DNA of 64,000 nt from Salipaludibacillus daqingensis (GTDB taxonomy: Bacteria; Bacillota; Bacilli; Bacillales; Salisediminibacteriaceae), in NCBI RefSeq assembly GCF_029891575.1, contig NZ_JARZHF010000004.1, forward strand, positions 248,001 through 312,000, read 5' to 3'. Under the pieces are notes generated by a model. It was not told the DNA's origin and did not search any database. It worked only from the letters and a program-made list of their open reading frames with translations. This document shows, piece by piece, positions 47,374 to 56,189 of the stretch. Each line of letters starts with the position of its first letter. Position 1 is the stretch's first letter. The position numbers and the translations under genes were made by a program.

Positions 47374-48609
47374 CTATAGAAAATAGTGAACAGTGACTAC
47401 ATCCCCTTGCTTAACCCCTTCTTTTTTCTCTTCAATTTCAAGAAGGCCGTCACTTTTCACCAAGGTTTTGATTAACCCAGACTTTCCTAATACTGGGATT
47501 GCTTTCGGAAAGGGATTTCCTTCTTCAAGGGTAACACGAACGTAGTCGGTGCGACCGGGAGAAGAAGGAATATTTTGTGACACCACTGCCTTTGTTGAGA
47601 CTTTTTTATAAGAATTACTTCCTTGCAAACGAGAAACGATTTCTTTTCCGAATAATTGAAAGATGATCATTGCCGATGCTGGGTGACCTGGTAAGCCAAT
47701 GACTGGTTTTTTTGATGAAACGGACATAATTGTTGGTTTGCCTGGTTTGATAGACACTCCGTGAACAACGATGCCAGGGTCACCATTACCGAGAGATTGA
47801 ATCACTTCCGTTGTATAGTCTTTTTCCCCAACCGAACTTCCACCTGAAATAAATAAGGCATCACATTCTTCAAATAACTCATTTGCTTTTTGACGAAAAT
47901 CACTATAGTCATCATTCGCAATTTCACTTACTTTCACGTTTACTCCCCATTGCTCAGCCAATGCTGGAATGGTCACTCCATTAACATCACGAATTTTACC
48001 TGGCGATAGTTTTTTAGTGTCGTATGGGACAATCTCATCACCGGATGATAAATAACCGATCGTTAATTTTTTCGTTACAGGTACTTGATTGATACCTAAC
48101 GACGCAAGAGCTCCTAACTCCTGAGGCCGAAGCCTTTTGCCTTTTTCAAGCAAAACTTCTCCAACTTTTGCATCTTCCCCTTCGCGAATGACGTTTTCGT
48201 TTTTCCCAACAGACCTTGTGATATTAAGTAAATCTTGCACCTGTTCACAGTCTTCAATCATGACAACGCTATCGCTACCTTTAGGAATCATCCCACCTGT
48301 CGGGACGTAAACCGCCTCTCCTGTTTGCACTACTTCTGTCGAAACCTTGCCCATTTCTACTTCTCCAACAACAGTTAGAAAACCAGGCATCGTCTCACTT
48401 GCCCCGTATGTATCTTTTGATTGAACGGCATATCCATCCACAACGGAACGGGAAAAAGATGGAACATTTTCTTTTGCAATAATATCCTCTGAAAGAATAC
48501 TTCCTAGAGCATCTTTTAGTGAAATAATTTCATTTAAGTCTAATGGGTTGACGTACGTTTTAATTAAATCCATCATTTTAGCTACCGATTGCACTCGAAA
48601 AAAATCCAT
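47374..48609 (-). CDS. moeA: Molybdopterin molybdenumtransferase MoeA
   Basis: 411 residues. Inserts molybdate into adenylated molybdopterin. Motifs: SRSVVDGYAVQ, PTGGMIPKGSDSVVMIEDCE, FISGGSSVGEKDYT, VSIKPGKPTIMS and IGLPGHPASAMI. ATG with GAGGAG 8 nt upstream. Middle gene of fdhE-mobA-moeA-moeA-PBP-tatA. Confidence 0.95.
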   Translation of the reverse strand: MDFFRVQSVAKMMDLIKTYVNPLDLNEIISLKDALGSILSEDIIAKENVPSFSRSVVDGYAVQSKDTYGASETMPGFLTVVGEVEMGKVSTEVVQTGEAVYVPTGGMIPKGSDSVVMIEDCEQVQDLLNITRSVGKNENVIREGEDAKVGEVLLEKGKRLRPQELGALASLGINQVPVTKKLTIGYLSSGDEIVPYDTKKLSPGKIRDVNGVTIPALAEQWGVNVKVSEIANDDYSDFRQKANELFEECDALFISGGSSVGEKDYTTEVIQSLGNGDPGIVVHGVSIKPGKPTIMSVSSKKPVIGLPGHPASAMIIFQLFGKEIVSRLQGSNSYKKVSTKAVVSQNIPSSPGRTDYVRVTLEEGNPFPKAIPVLGKSGLIKTLVKSDGLLEIEEKKEGVKQGDVVTVHYFL

Positions 48610-48624
48610 CCTCTAGTCTCCTCA

Positions 48625-49239
48625 CTACTCAAAATTCTGTGAATTTGCCCATTTATAATCTTCTGGATGATTCATATTGAAAAACGCTTTTTCGATTTCT
48701 ACGTCTGTCATCTTTGCTTTTAATAAATCATCTGTTGTAATCGCTTCCACTCTCAGTTGAGATAAAACGTCTCTAATCCTTCTTTTCCCTAGGCTTAGGT
48801 TCTCTTCCACTAATCGTAACGCACTTTTATGGTAAAGGGCATACAATGGATGTTCACGACCATCAATCACAGGCACAATCGCTTGGGCTTCAGGAGCAGC
48901 TTTAGCTTTTTCTATTAATACATGCACAACTTTTTCATCAAAAAATGGAAGATCGCATGCAACAATGAGGTTCCAATCCGTTTGACTTGTCGTCAAACCT
49001 GCTTCCATTCCTGCAAGAGGTCCTTGTCCTTTTTTTATATCTTCTATCATCGGCAATTCAAGAAAAGAAAAATTCTGAGGATCATTGGTGACAAGAAGCA
49101 AAACCTTTGTTATCCGCTCTATTTTCCTTTTCAATCTAACGATATTTCTTTCTCCTTCAATGACTAAAAACGCTTTATTCGTCCCCATTCGACTTGATTT
49201 ACCACCTGCTAGTAATATGCCTGTTAACTCCATATTCAT
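48625..49239 (-). CDS. mobA: Molybdenum cofactor guanylyltransferase MobA
   Basis: 204 residues. Nucleotidyltransferase loop GILLAGGKSSRMGTNKAFL at the N-terminus, GPLAGMEAGL and the metal-binding VACDLPFF. Attaches GMP to Mo-molybdopterin, making the bis-MGD cofactor used by formate dehydrogenases, which fits the adjacent fdhE. Two ATG codons (49239, 49233) are both usable behind AAAGGAG. Confidence 0.92.
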   Translation of the reverse strand: MNMELTGILLAGGKSSRMGTNKAFLVIEGERNIVRLKRKIERITKVLLLVTNDPQNFSFLELPMIEDIKKGQGPLAGMEAGLTTSQTDWNLIVACDLPFFDEKVVHVLIEKAKAAPEAQAIVPVIDGREHPLYALYHKSALRLVEENLSLGKRRIRDVLSQLRVEAITTDDLLKAKMTDVEIEKAFFNMNHPEDYKWANSQNFE

Positions 49240-49256
49240 AATACTCCTTTATAAAC

Positions 49257-50054
49257 CTATTCAGATGGTTCATCTCCATAACCTTCTTCTTGAGCAACAA
49301 AGTCAAAATGAATTGTTTCCAAATCAAGTAATGCAGCTGATTTTTTCTCCAGTATTTTTTCCGCTTCTACGATTTTCAAATAATTACTACACGTTTCACA
49401 CACTTCAATTTTTGCCACGTCATCTTCTTTAATGTTTATATAGAATAAATGCTCTTGACGATCATCCCCACAGTGAACGCACGCCAAACGCTTTTGTTTC
49501 CATTGCGTTTCACAACGAGGACAATAAAGATATTTTTGCCCTTTTCCATCGATTTTCGCTAGTCGATGTGGCTCTCCACAACAGGGACAAGTCCCCATCA
49601 CCTCAAACTCGTCAATAAAAGATTGGCTTTCTTTTGCTAGTAATTGCATAAATGGCCTTAGTGCTTGTTCTGCTAAAAAATGGGGAAGCCATTCCGATAA
49701 CTCATTTTTTTGAGAATACGTTTGAAAATACACAGTGTTAAAAGTGATCGACTCTTTGATCCATTTCATCGTATCTTCCTCTGTTAAATTCGTCGTGATC
49801 TTTGATAATTCCTCTTTTAAACCTGGTTGAAATGGAGAAATAACGTTCGCAATCTCTTCAATAGATTCTCTATATAACTCACCTGGAACAGGAGACGTTT
49901 TCATTTGCGGTAAGATAGGAAAATCAAAATCAAATTCATCTTTTGTGATAGCAAGTTTCATTTTTCCACCGAAATACTCCCGTAACTCCTCTTGTTTGTT
50001 TATGATAGATTTCTGCAAATTCAAATACTCTTCAGACACAACGTTCGGGTTCAT
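49257..50054 (-). CDS. fdhE: Formate dehydrogenase accessory protein FdhE
   Basis: 265 residues. Four Cys pairs form two rubredoxin-like zinc/iron sites: GTCPCCGEPHRL, LYCPRCETQWKQ, ACVHCGDDRQ and EVCETCSNYL. FdhE assists maturation of respiratory formate dehydrogenase. ATG with GGAGG 7 nt upstream. It is the first gene of the Mo operon; no formate dehydrogenase structural gene or fdhD is within the window. Confidence 0.92.
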   Translation of the reverse strand: MNPNVVSEEYLNLQKSIINKQEELREYFGGKMKLAITKDEFDFDFPILPQMKTSPVPGELYRESIEEIANVISPFQPGLKEELSKITTNLTEEDTMKWIKESITFNTVYFQTYSQKNELSEWLPHFLAEQALRPFMQLLAKESQSFIDEFEVMGTCPCCGEPHRLAKIDGKGQKYLYCPRCETQWKQKRLACVHCGDDRQEHLFYINIKEDDVAKIEVCETCSNYLKIVEAEKILEKKSAALLDLETIHFDFVAQEEGYGDEPSE

Positions 50055-50294
50055 ATAAATCCCTCCATGAATTAAATCTACTGCCTATTATATCGTTGTA
50101 ATGGAAGGCCTGTCCACATGGGACAACCAATGAATGATAGCGGTATTTAGATTTATTATTTTCCTTTTCTTTCATTGTATTTATAGTAGATATTGTTACA
50201 ATTTAATTAATGTTCAAATTTTTTCTTTCTCAGTGTAAGTTGGCGTTTAAATATAAAGTTAACGACAAACATTTTTCTTAAAAGGAGTCCGATC

Positions 50295-51182
50295 ATGAAA
50301 TCTCCTAAAGTATTCATTATAACCATTCTTCTCATTACAACTGCTTTTAGCTATCTTTCTCTTAACTATTTCATGGAGACAACCGACGACAGACATTCTT
50401 CTCTAACAAATGATGTTAAAACTAGTCGAAGTACACTAGACTTCTCAGAACCTCCATCAAAAATGGTTGAAACAAAAGAGAACACTGAACAATGGCGCAG
50501 TAACTTGGCTGATGTTTCTGAATGGGGAGAATTTGTATCTGGAGTAAAATCGAAAATGGAAACAGATGAGAAAGTGATTGCTCTAACGTTCGATGCTTGC
50601 GGAGGTCCGTTTGGAAATGAATATGATGAAGAACTGATTCAATTTTTAAGAGAAGAGGAAGTCCCTGCAACTTTATTTTTCAACGCAAGATGGATCAAAG
50701 AAAATGAGAAAATATTTTTAGAGTTAGCTGATGACCCCCTTTTTTCAGTACAAAACCATGGTACGAATCATTTACCTTTATCCGTTAATGGAAAAACGGC
50801 ATGGGGAATTCAAGGAACAAGTTCTGTTGAAGAAGTCATTGATGAAGTCATGGATAATCAAATACTAATCGAGGAATTAACCGGAGAGACTCCTAAGTTT
50901 TTTCGTTCTGGCACCGCATTCTACGATGACGTTGCTGTAGAAATCGTTCAAAATCTAGGATTATCTGTTGTGAATTTTGATATTCTTGGAGATGCAGGAG
51001 CAACGTATACAGCAGAACAAGTGGAAAAAGCCCTTCTACAGTCTACTGAAGGATCGATTCCACTCTTACACATGAATCAACCTAATAGTGAAACGGCAGA
51101 AGGGGTAGCGAATGCTATTCCTATTCTGGAAGCGAAAGGATATACCTTTATCCTTTTAGACGAAAAACCATTACGGGAATAA
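50295..51182 (+). CDS. Membrane-anchored polysaccharide deacetylase (NodB domain)
   Basis: 295 residues. An N-terminal signal/anchor (VFIITILLITTAFSYLSL) precedes a polar linker and a NodB domain from about residue 95. Motif 1 is ALTFDACGG (the second metal Asp of the classical TFDDG is Ala), motif 2 is VQNHGTNH (usually HTxxH) and motif 3 is FFRSGTAFYDD (R-[PS]-P/G type). This TFDACGG variant is a recognisable subgroup. Likely acts on wall or capsule glycans outside the membrane. ATG with AAGGAG. Confidence 0.85.
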   Translation: MKSPKVFIITILLITTAFSYLSLNYFMETTDDRHSSLTNDVKTSRSTLDFSEPPSKMVETKENTEQWRSNLADVSEWGEFVSGVKSKMETDEKVIALTFDACGGPFGNEYDEELIQFLREEEVPATLFFNARWIKENEKIFLELADDPLFSVQNHGTNHLPLSVNGKTAWGIQGTSSVEEVIDEVMDNQILIEELTGETPKFFRSGTAFYDDVAVEIVQNLGLSVVNFDILGDAGATYTAEQVEKALLQSTEGSIPLLHMNQPNSETAEGVANAIPILEAKGYTFILLDEKPLRE

Positions 51183-51205
51183 AGTAACGATCAAAACTTG
51201 TCCGT

Positions 51206-51643
51206 TTACTTGATAACGAGTACATCTACAGTGGAGTAACGGACAATATTTTCTGCCGTACTTCCCATCACTAAATGATCGTAAGAGTCCATTCCATTGG
51301 AACCACAAACGACCATATCAGCCCCTACATCTTCAACAAGATCGTAAGTAATAGCAGTTTTCGGATTACCTTTTCTAATTTGAATAGAGTAGTTATTAAA
51401 GTTTTCTGCTTCTATTTTTGCTTTCATTATTCTTTTCATTTCCTCTGCATGTTCGTCTGCGAGTTCTTCCACTTTTCCTGGCTTATCTGGGAAAAGATGA
51501 GCTTCTCGCATATCAATAACATATGCGACCGTTAATTTAGCGTCATTTCGTTTGGCGATATTTACTGATTTAAACAACGCCTTTTCTGCATCCTCTGATC
51601 CGTCATAAGCGACAAGTACATGTTTGTAGTTTTCGTCTACCAT
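51206..51643 (-). CDS. Universal stress protein (UspA family)
   Basis: 145 residues. Begins VLVAYDGSEDAEKAL, and the ATP-binding loop is CGSNGMDSYDHLVMGSTAENIVRYS (G-2x-G-9x-G-S type). Small cytosolic nucleotide-binding protein of unknown specific role. ATG with GGAGGG. Convergent with the deacetylase gene, 23 bp apart. Confidence 0.9.
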   Translation of the reverse strand: MVDENYKHVLVAYDGSEDAEKALFKSVNIAKRNDAKLTVAYVIDMREAHLFPDKPGKVEELADEHAEEMKRIMKAKIEAENFNNYSIQIRKGNPKTAITYDLVEDVGADMVVCGSNGMDSYDHLVMGSTAENIVRYSTVDVLVIK

Positions 51644-51785
51644 TATTGATCCCTCCTCAGTCGTAATATATCCCTTCTCAATTATAACCTTATTCCATCT
51701 AAAAATAATGTGCTATGAAGAAAAATATAGATTTAACCACTCATATTTTTATATTTTAGTAAACCAACCTGCTCTTTTAGCTAGA

Positions 51786-51813
51786 AGGAGTAGGCTTTAA
51801 AAAGCCTACTCCT
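51786..51813 (-). terminator. Perfect terminator-like hairpin after the DUF2642 gene
   Basis: AGGAGTAGGCTTT and its exact complement (51786-51798, 51801-51813) with a two-base AA loop. It lies 24 bp past the DUF2642 stop, but the T-tract is poor (TTCTAGCT), so termination is probable rather than certain. Confidence 0.6.
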
Positions 51814-51836
51814 CAGTCCCCATTAGAAATGGAACA

Positions 51837-52079
51837 TTACGTTGGCATCACCCAAATAATTTGCTGTATGCGGATAAAAAATGATGACTCACTCGACTGT
51901 ACGACAATATGATCTGGTTTCACATCTGTTAATTGCCCACGAATATTCCCGTCACTCGTTTGCACAACAACCGTTGATCCTTGAACGGACTGCAACGTTT
52001 GCACGACAAACGGATCATAAGAAGTTACATATTTCACCGTATCCCCTTGTTGTTGTCTCGATTGATCATTATTGTACAC
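51837..52079 (-). CDS. DUF2642 protein (YuzF-like)
   Basis: 80 residues. Sm-like beta pattern: VQTLQSVQGSTVVVQTSDG, then RGQLTDVKPDHIVVQS and the C-terminal FFIRIQQIIWVMP signature. Family members in Bacillus include small spore-coat-associated proteins; the role here is inferred only from family. The start is GTG with AAGGAGG 7 nt upstream. Monocistronic. Confidence 0.8.
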   Translation of the reverse strand: MYNNDQSRQQQGDTVKYVTSYDPFVVQTLQSVQGSTVVVQTSDGNIRGQLTDVKPDHIVVQSSESSFFIRIQQIIWVMPT

Positions 52080-52167
52080 TTAAACTCCTCCTTTACTAAG
52101 ATAAATCCACTCCCATCATATGCCTATGAGACTTAATTAGTTCCTAATCTTTCATTTTCCATTATGA

Positions 52168-52197
52168 AAAGCCGTCTCCATTCTCAGAGACGGCTTT
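52168..52197 (-). terminator. Chemoreceptor gene terminator
   Basis: 11-bp stem AAAGCCGTCTC/GAGACGGCTTT with a short loop, then TTTTCATAAT on the minus strand. It lies directly after the stop. Confidence 0.88.
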
Positions 52198-52200
52198 AAG

Positions 52201-53895
52201 TTAAACTTTCGATTTGATTGTAAAGGACCGAATGACTTGTTGTAATTCTTCCGCCATTTTAGCAAGTTGATTAGCCGATGCATCAATTTCTTCCATTGAC
52301 GCATTTTGCTCTTCAGCTGAAGCAGCAACATTTTGTGTATAGCCTGCAGATTGTTCCGCAATCGTGGATGATTCTTTCACAGAAGCTTCCACAGAATGAA
52401 CACCATCATCTATTCGTTCAATCGATGATGTTACTTCTGCCATTTGAGAAGATACTTGATTTATTGCATGTGTCAACTCTTCAAAAGAGTGACCAGCATC
52501 TTCCACAGAGTTCATTCCAGACTGAACAGCTTCACGACCATTTTTAGTGAAAAGCACCGACTCTTTCACATCTGTTTGAATGTGATCAATGAGAGTTTTT
52601 ATCTCGTTTGTAGCAACTGACGTTTGTTCGGATAACTTTCTTACTTCATCGGCAACAACAGCAAATCCTTTTCCGTGTTCTCCTGCTCTTGCAGCTTCAA
52701 TGGCTGCATTTAAAGCTAACAAATTTGTCTGTTCGGCGACTCCAGTAATTAATGATACAATCGAGCCAATTTTTTCTGATCTTTCAGCTAATTTGTTCAC
52801 TGATTCATCGATTTCATCTGTAATGTCATGGATAACTTTCATTTGAGAAACCGCACTTCCAATTACTTCCGTTCCGTGATTTGCCTTTTGAGCAGAATCT
52901 TCCGTAGACCTGTTTACTTCTTTAATACTAATCGTTATACGATCAATACTTTTTGACATCCCATTAACCGTTTCTTCATTTTCACTAGCTTTTTCCACTT
53001 GTAGTTCTGCTCCTGATGCTACTTGTTGTATCGAATCAGATATTTCTTCCGCAGCACGACTAGTCTCATTGGCACTAGCAAGAAGTTGTTCTGAACTTGC
53101 AGCTACTTGGTCAGAAGTTTCTCCGATTTGTGAAATCATCCCTTGTAAACTATCTATCATTCTATTCACTGCTAGACTCATTTTACCTAATTCATCATTT
53201 GATTTCACTTCAAGTTTGTCAACAGCTAAATTCCCTTTACTTATTTCGTCTGTTGTAATCACCACGTTGTTTAAAGAAGTCGTAATTCCCCGAGCAACAA
53301 ACCAGAAAATACTTCCACCAATCAGGATAACTGAAGCTATAATAATGACGAACGTAGTAATATTAGATGAAATGATCCCTATTACGTTCTGCTCAGATGC
53401 CTCCGCTTCTGCTAATACCATATCAGAAAGTAGTAACGAATTCTCAGTAATTTCTGACCTAATATCTGCCAATTCCTCAATTCGTCTATTTTGCATCGGA
53501 CCTACATCATTCGGAATTCGATCAACTTGATCATCAAAAGACTGTACTTGGTTTTGTATTAATTGAAATAAGTCTTCCGTTTCATCTGTATACATTCTCA
53601 ATTGCAAATCTTCCATATATTCATTAAGTATAGCTGATTGCTCATCATAAAATTGGAGGCTTTCTTCTTCTCCTACTCGTATATAATCTGTAACAGCAAT
53701 ATACTTTGATCGAACGAGAGAAGCAATATCCGTTACAACAACAGCACGTTCACTTTGTTGAGAGTATGTATCCATTTCCTCACTTATTTCTCCCATTTGA
53801 AAGTATGTTATCGTAGCACCAATAATAAGTAATAGAACCATTATAAAAAAAGTTCCAAATATTTTTATTCGTACAGAAAGATTCATTTTTTTCAT
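52201..53895 (-). CDS. Methyl-accepting chemotaxis protein
   Basis: 564 residues. TM1 ([20 protein letters not shown]) near residue 12, a four-helix-type extracellular sensor of about 145 residues, TM2 ([20 protein letters not shown]) near 180, a HAMP domain, then the long signalling coiled coil with the hairpin tip [20 protein letters not shown] and [18 protein letters not shown]. The ligand is unknown. The ATG at 53895 sits after GAGGGAGAAGG; the longer TTG start contains the ribosome site. No flagellar or che genes are nearby. Confidence 0.93.
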   Translation of the reverse strand: MKKMNLSVRIKIFGTFFIMVLLLIIGATITYFQMGEISEEMDTYSQQSERAVVVTDIASLVRSKYIAVTDYIRVGEEESLQFYDEQSAILNEYMEDLQLRMYTDETEDLFQLIQNQVQSFDDQVDRIPNDVGPMQNRRIEELADIRSEITENSLLLSDMVLAEAEASEQNVIGIISSNITTFVIIIASVILIGGSIFWFVARGITTSLNNVVITTDEISKGNLAVDKLEVKSNDELGKMSLAVNRMIDSLQGMISQIGETSDQVAASSEQLLASANETSRAAEEISDSIQQVASGAELQVEKASENEETVNGMSKSIDRITISIKEVNRSTEDSAQKANHGTEVIGSAVSQMKVIHDITDEIDESVNKLAERSEKIGSIVSLITGVAEQTNLLALNAAIEAARAGEHGKGFAVVADEVRKLSEQTSVATNEIKTLIDHIQTDVKESVLFTKNGREAVQSGMNSVEDAGHSFEELTHAINQVSSQMAEVTSSIERIDDGVHSVEASVKESSTIAEQSAGYTQNVAASAEEQNASMEEIDASANQLAKMAEELQQVIRSFTIKSKV

Positions 53896-54139
53896 AGCCC
53901 TTCTCCCTCTCAAACCTTTTTATGTTAGACTCCTTTAAAACTCCTTATTTAACACACTACATATGAACCATATTTATCATATCACAACATAACATAATGT
54001 AGGTACAAAAGACTGACTTAATTACAATTTATAATAGACAAACTGATTTTCCAGGTACTATTTTTTGATCATTATGTCTTAATTACTAGTTGAGTAGATC
54101 ATACTTTTAAAGTGAAATTTATTTATATTCATCAAACAA

Positions 54140-54266
54140 GAAGCTATAAGGCTTCTAACCGTCGGTGCGACGGGGATAGCCTAATCAAAACTTTCGTTTA
54201 CGAAGGTGTTCTTAGGAATCCCCCACTTCAAACAGTTCGCAAGAGCAGTTAAGTGGCGGGTAGTTC
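54140..54266 (+). ncRNA. Orphan omega-RNA-like right end of an IS200/IS605 (TnpB) element, without tnpB
   Basis: The sequence shows the stem-loop order I associate with omega RNAs at the 3' end of Bacillus IS605/IS1341-type TnpB elements: hairpin GAAGC...GCTTC (54140-54155); TCTAACCGTCGGTGCGACGG with a perfect 6-bp stem (54159-54173); GGGATAGCCTAATC; stem ACTTTCG/CGAAGGT (54190-54207); TTCTTAGGAATCCCCCACTT; and the closing stem CCCCCACTT/AAGTGGCGGG (54220-54260), ending GTAGTTC. In intact elements the guide follows this end; here that would begin near 54267. No tnpA or tnpB reading frame, intact or broken, lies within 200 bp upstream, so this is a remnant, a non-autonomous (PATE-like) copy, or a retained RNA gene. 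The assignment is from memory of the motif. Confidence 0.72.
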
Positions 54267-54398
54267 AAAAATAGTTATTAGAAGGAATATCTCTTTAGTT
54301 ACAATTTTTCAAAAATTCAATAAAATAAGGACTACAATACTTATTTAGTTCATTGCTTTTTTTACAAGGAATGTCTATATATTCTTTCGTTTCAATCG

Positions 54399-54407
54399 TG
54401 GTATAAT
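54399..54407 (+). promoter_or_regulatory. Extended -10 promoter candidate for the acidic membrane protein gene
   Basis: TGGTATAAT (TATAAT at 54402-54407), with no convincing -35. The untranslated leader would be about 130 nt. Confidence 0.45.
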
Positions 54408-54541
54408 GAAATCACTTTTGATTTTCTATTGAGACAATCGTTTATAAGTAGATTGATTTTTAATACGACGGAAACTACAACGAATAATAGGTGTTAATCA
54501 TCGGTGATCTTTATTCAAAAACTCTTATTTGAGGTGAATTC

Positions 54542-55342
54542 ATGCAAAGAAATAAATTAATCATATTATCTATTGGTACCGTCATTTTAACGATATTAGT
54601 AATTGTTATGATTTTTTTGGAAAGAGGCGAGACAACTTCTAACGGAGCAGGTTCCAACGCCGTTGTAACGGATACTAATAGCAGTACGAATACAGCTTCA
54701 AATGAAGATAACGCTCAGCAAGATGACGAATCACTAAATGTTCAATCAGAAAACTCTATTGAAGAAGACGAAAACATCTATGACCTAAGTGAAGAAGAGT
54801 TAAGGGAAAAAGCTAGAGAAGCAATTGATTCTTCAACAATAAATGATTCCGAAACTGAGATGACAAAAGACTCTCTTTACAACCATTCTCTTTTAAATCA
54901 AAAGTTTAGGAACTCATTAGATGAAGAAACCAACTCTACAGAGGAAGATGTCGAGCAAAATGCCGAATGGCTATCGATTGAACTCATGGGATGGTATGAC
55001 TACGCTCAAGATAAATATGATTTTAATTATTCAGAAGACCAATTCCTCTCTTTTATTGAAAATGAAAATTATATAGAAGATGAAGAAATGATGGCAATAG
55101 CTTTGTTTGAAGAATTAAAACAAATAAATGAAAATGCATATATACGCCAATTAGAAACAAACTATCTAAAAGCATTTATATGGGAAAGTATTCAAGATGA
55201 TGTAGCATCAGAGATGTCCGATGATGTCTCAGGTATGGATAATGATAATGATAATGATGAAAATGAGTACCGATTATTTTTAGCCTTTGAACAAGAGATT
55301 ATGTCAGACCTAGTTGAAAAAAATCCAAATTTAGTGGAATAA
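54542..55342 (+). CDS. Uncharacterised membrane-anchored acidic protein
   Basis: 266 residues; I do not recognise the family. One N-terminal transmembrane segment (LIILSIGTVILTILVIVMIF) is followed by a very acidic, Asn/Ser/Thr-rich, low-complexity linker (to about 85), then a helical acidic domain with LSIELMGWYDYAQDKYDFNY. DNDNDNDEN lies near the C-terminus. Topology is probably N-in, with the acidic part outside. TTTGAGGTG precedes the ATG. It lies between the orphan omega-RNA-like element and a terminator. Confidence 0.65.
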   Translation: MQRNKLIILSIGTVILTILVIVMIFLERGETTSNGAGSNAVVTDTNSSTNTASNEDNAQQDDESLNVQSENSIEEDENIYDLSEEELREKAREAIDSSTINDSETEMTKDSLYNHSLLNQKFRNSLDEETNSTEEDVEQNAEWLSIELMGWYDYAQDKYDFNYSEDQFLSFIENENYIEDEEMMAIALFEELKQINENAYIRQLETNYLKAFIWESIQDDVASEMSDDVSGMDNDNDNDENEYRLFLAFEQEIMSDLVEKNPNLVE

Positions 55343-55366
55343 TAAAAGATACCTTTTTCAGTATTC

Positions 55367-55398
55367 AAAAAACCTCGTCAGTGTGAACGAGGTTTTTT
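55367..55398 (+). terminator. Terminator of the acidic protein gene
   Basis: AACCTCGT/ACGAGGTT stem (55371-55378, 55387-55394) with flanking A and T runs; could act both ways. Confidence 0.88.
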
Positions 55399-55499
55399 TA
55401 TTATTCTAACATTATATTTCCGAGTTAGGAGTTTCAAGATCTTTCATTTTCCCTATTAGATCGTCTTGCATTTTAAGACATCGATACTTGCATTATGCA

Positions 55500-56129
55500 T
55501 TATTTAAATTCACTGAAATCAACCTTGAACTGAGTTGATACAGAGGAATTTACTTTATCTTCAGCCACTACTATTGCTGATTGTGCAAAATCAAGATCTT
55601 CCACTTCAAGATAAATTGTTTTCAGTGTACCCGAACCTGATGTCATCGTGCGAATCGGTTCCACCTCTTCCTCACCTTGCTTTAGATGGATATCATAAAC
55701 GTACCCTTTATTCTCATTAAATCGAACATGAATCGGTAAATACTGATCCATTAATTCCTGTTTAATTTCTTCTGGAATAGGCCTTCTTCCAAAATGATCA
55801 TATAATTTTCTTGATTCCTTTATCGCTGAAAAGTAAGGGGTCTCTATATAAGCAAAAACTGCTTCTGAAAGCGTGGCTTCTTCTTCCTTTTCTAGTAAAA
55901 AATCTTCTACTAACTCAATGGAAGTTGTTCCTTTTTCAATTGCTTTTCGAATCTCTTGATCAGACAAATAAAAGTAATAGTCTTCATTTTCAAATGTCTT
56001 TTCTAGTTTATTTTCTAAAGAGCCCGTTCTTCCTAAAGTGTCCCCTACGGATTCATGAAAAAAATATACTAAACTCCCGACAATAAATATTGTCATGATT
56101 ATCATGCTAATAAACATTTTTTTAAACAT
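55500..56129 (-). CDS. Uncharacterised membrane-anchored protein
   Basis: 209 residues, not recognised. N-terminal signal/anchor (MFISMIIMTIFIVGSLVYFF), a charged helical middle (IRKAIEKGTTSIELVEDFLL) and a beta-rich C-terminal part (VRFNENKGYVYDIHL, KTIYLEVEDLDFAQSAIVV). Probably faces the outside of the membrane. The ribosome site is weak (GGACGGGAT). It follows metY by 60 bp on the same strand and may be co-transcribed with it under SAM control, because no terminator is obvious between them. Confidence 0.65.
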   Translation of the reverse strand: MFKKMFISMIIMTIFIVGSLVYFFHESVGDTLGRTGSLENKLEKTFENEDYYFYLSDQEIRKAIEKGTTSIELVEDFLLEKEEEATLSEAVFAYIETPYFSAIKESRKLYDHFGRRPIPEEIKQELMDQYLPIHVRFNENKGYVYDIHLKQGEEEVEPIRTMTSGSGTLKTIYLEVEDLDFAQSAIVVAEDKVNSSVSTQFKVDFSEFK

Positions 56130-56189
56130 AGTAATCCCGTCCTCTACCGAGTAATTATACTAGAGAGAACGAGATCTGGAAATATTTAT

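Noticed and set aside
53069-53530. 153-codon plus-strand frame inside the chemoreceptor gene
   Set aside because: Shadow of the strongly coding minus-strand MCP; its composition mirrors the antisense of helical repeats.
53900-54140. Broken tnpA/tnpB upstream of the omega-RNA-like element
   Set aside because: All frames in this stretch are short and AT-rich with no TnpB or Y1-transposase motifs.
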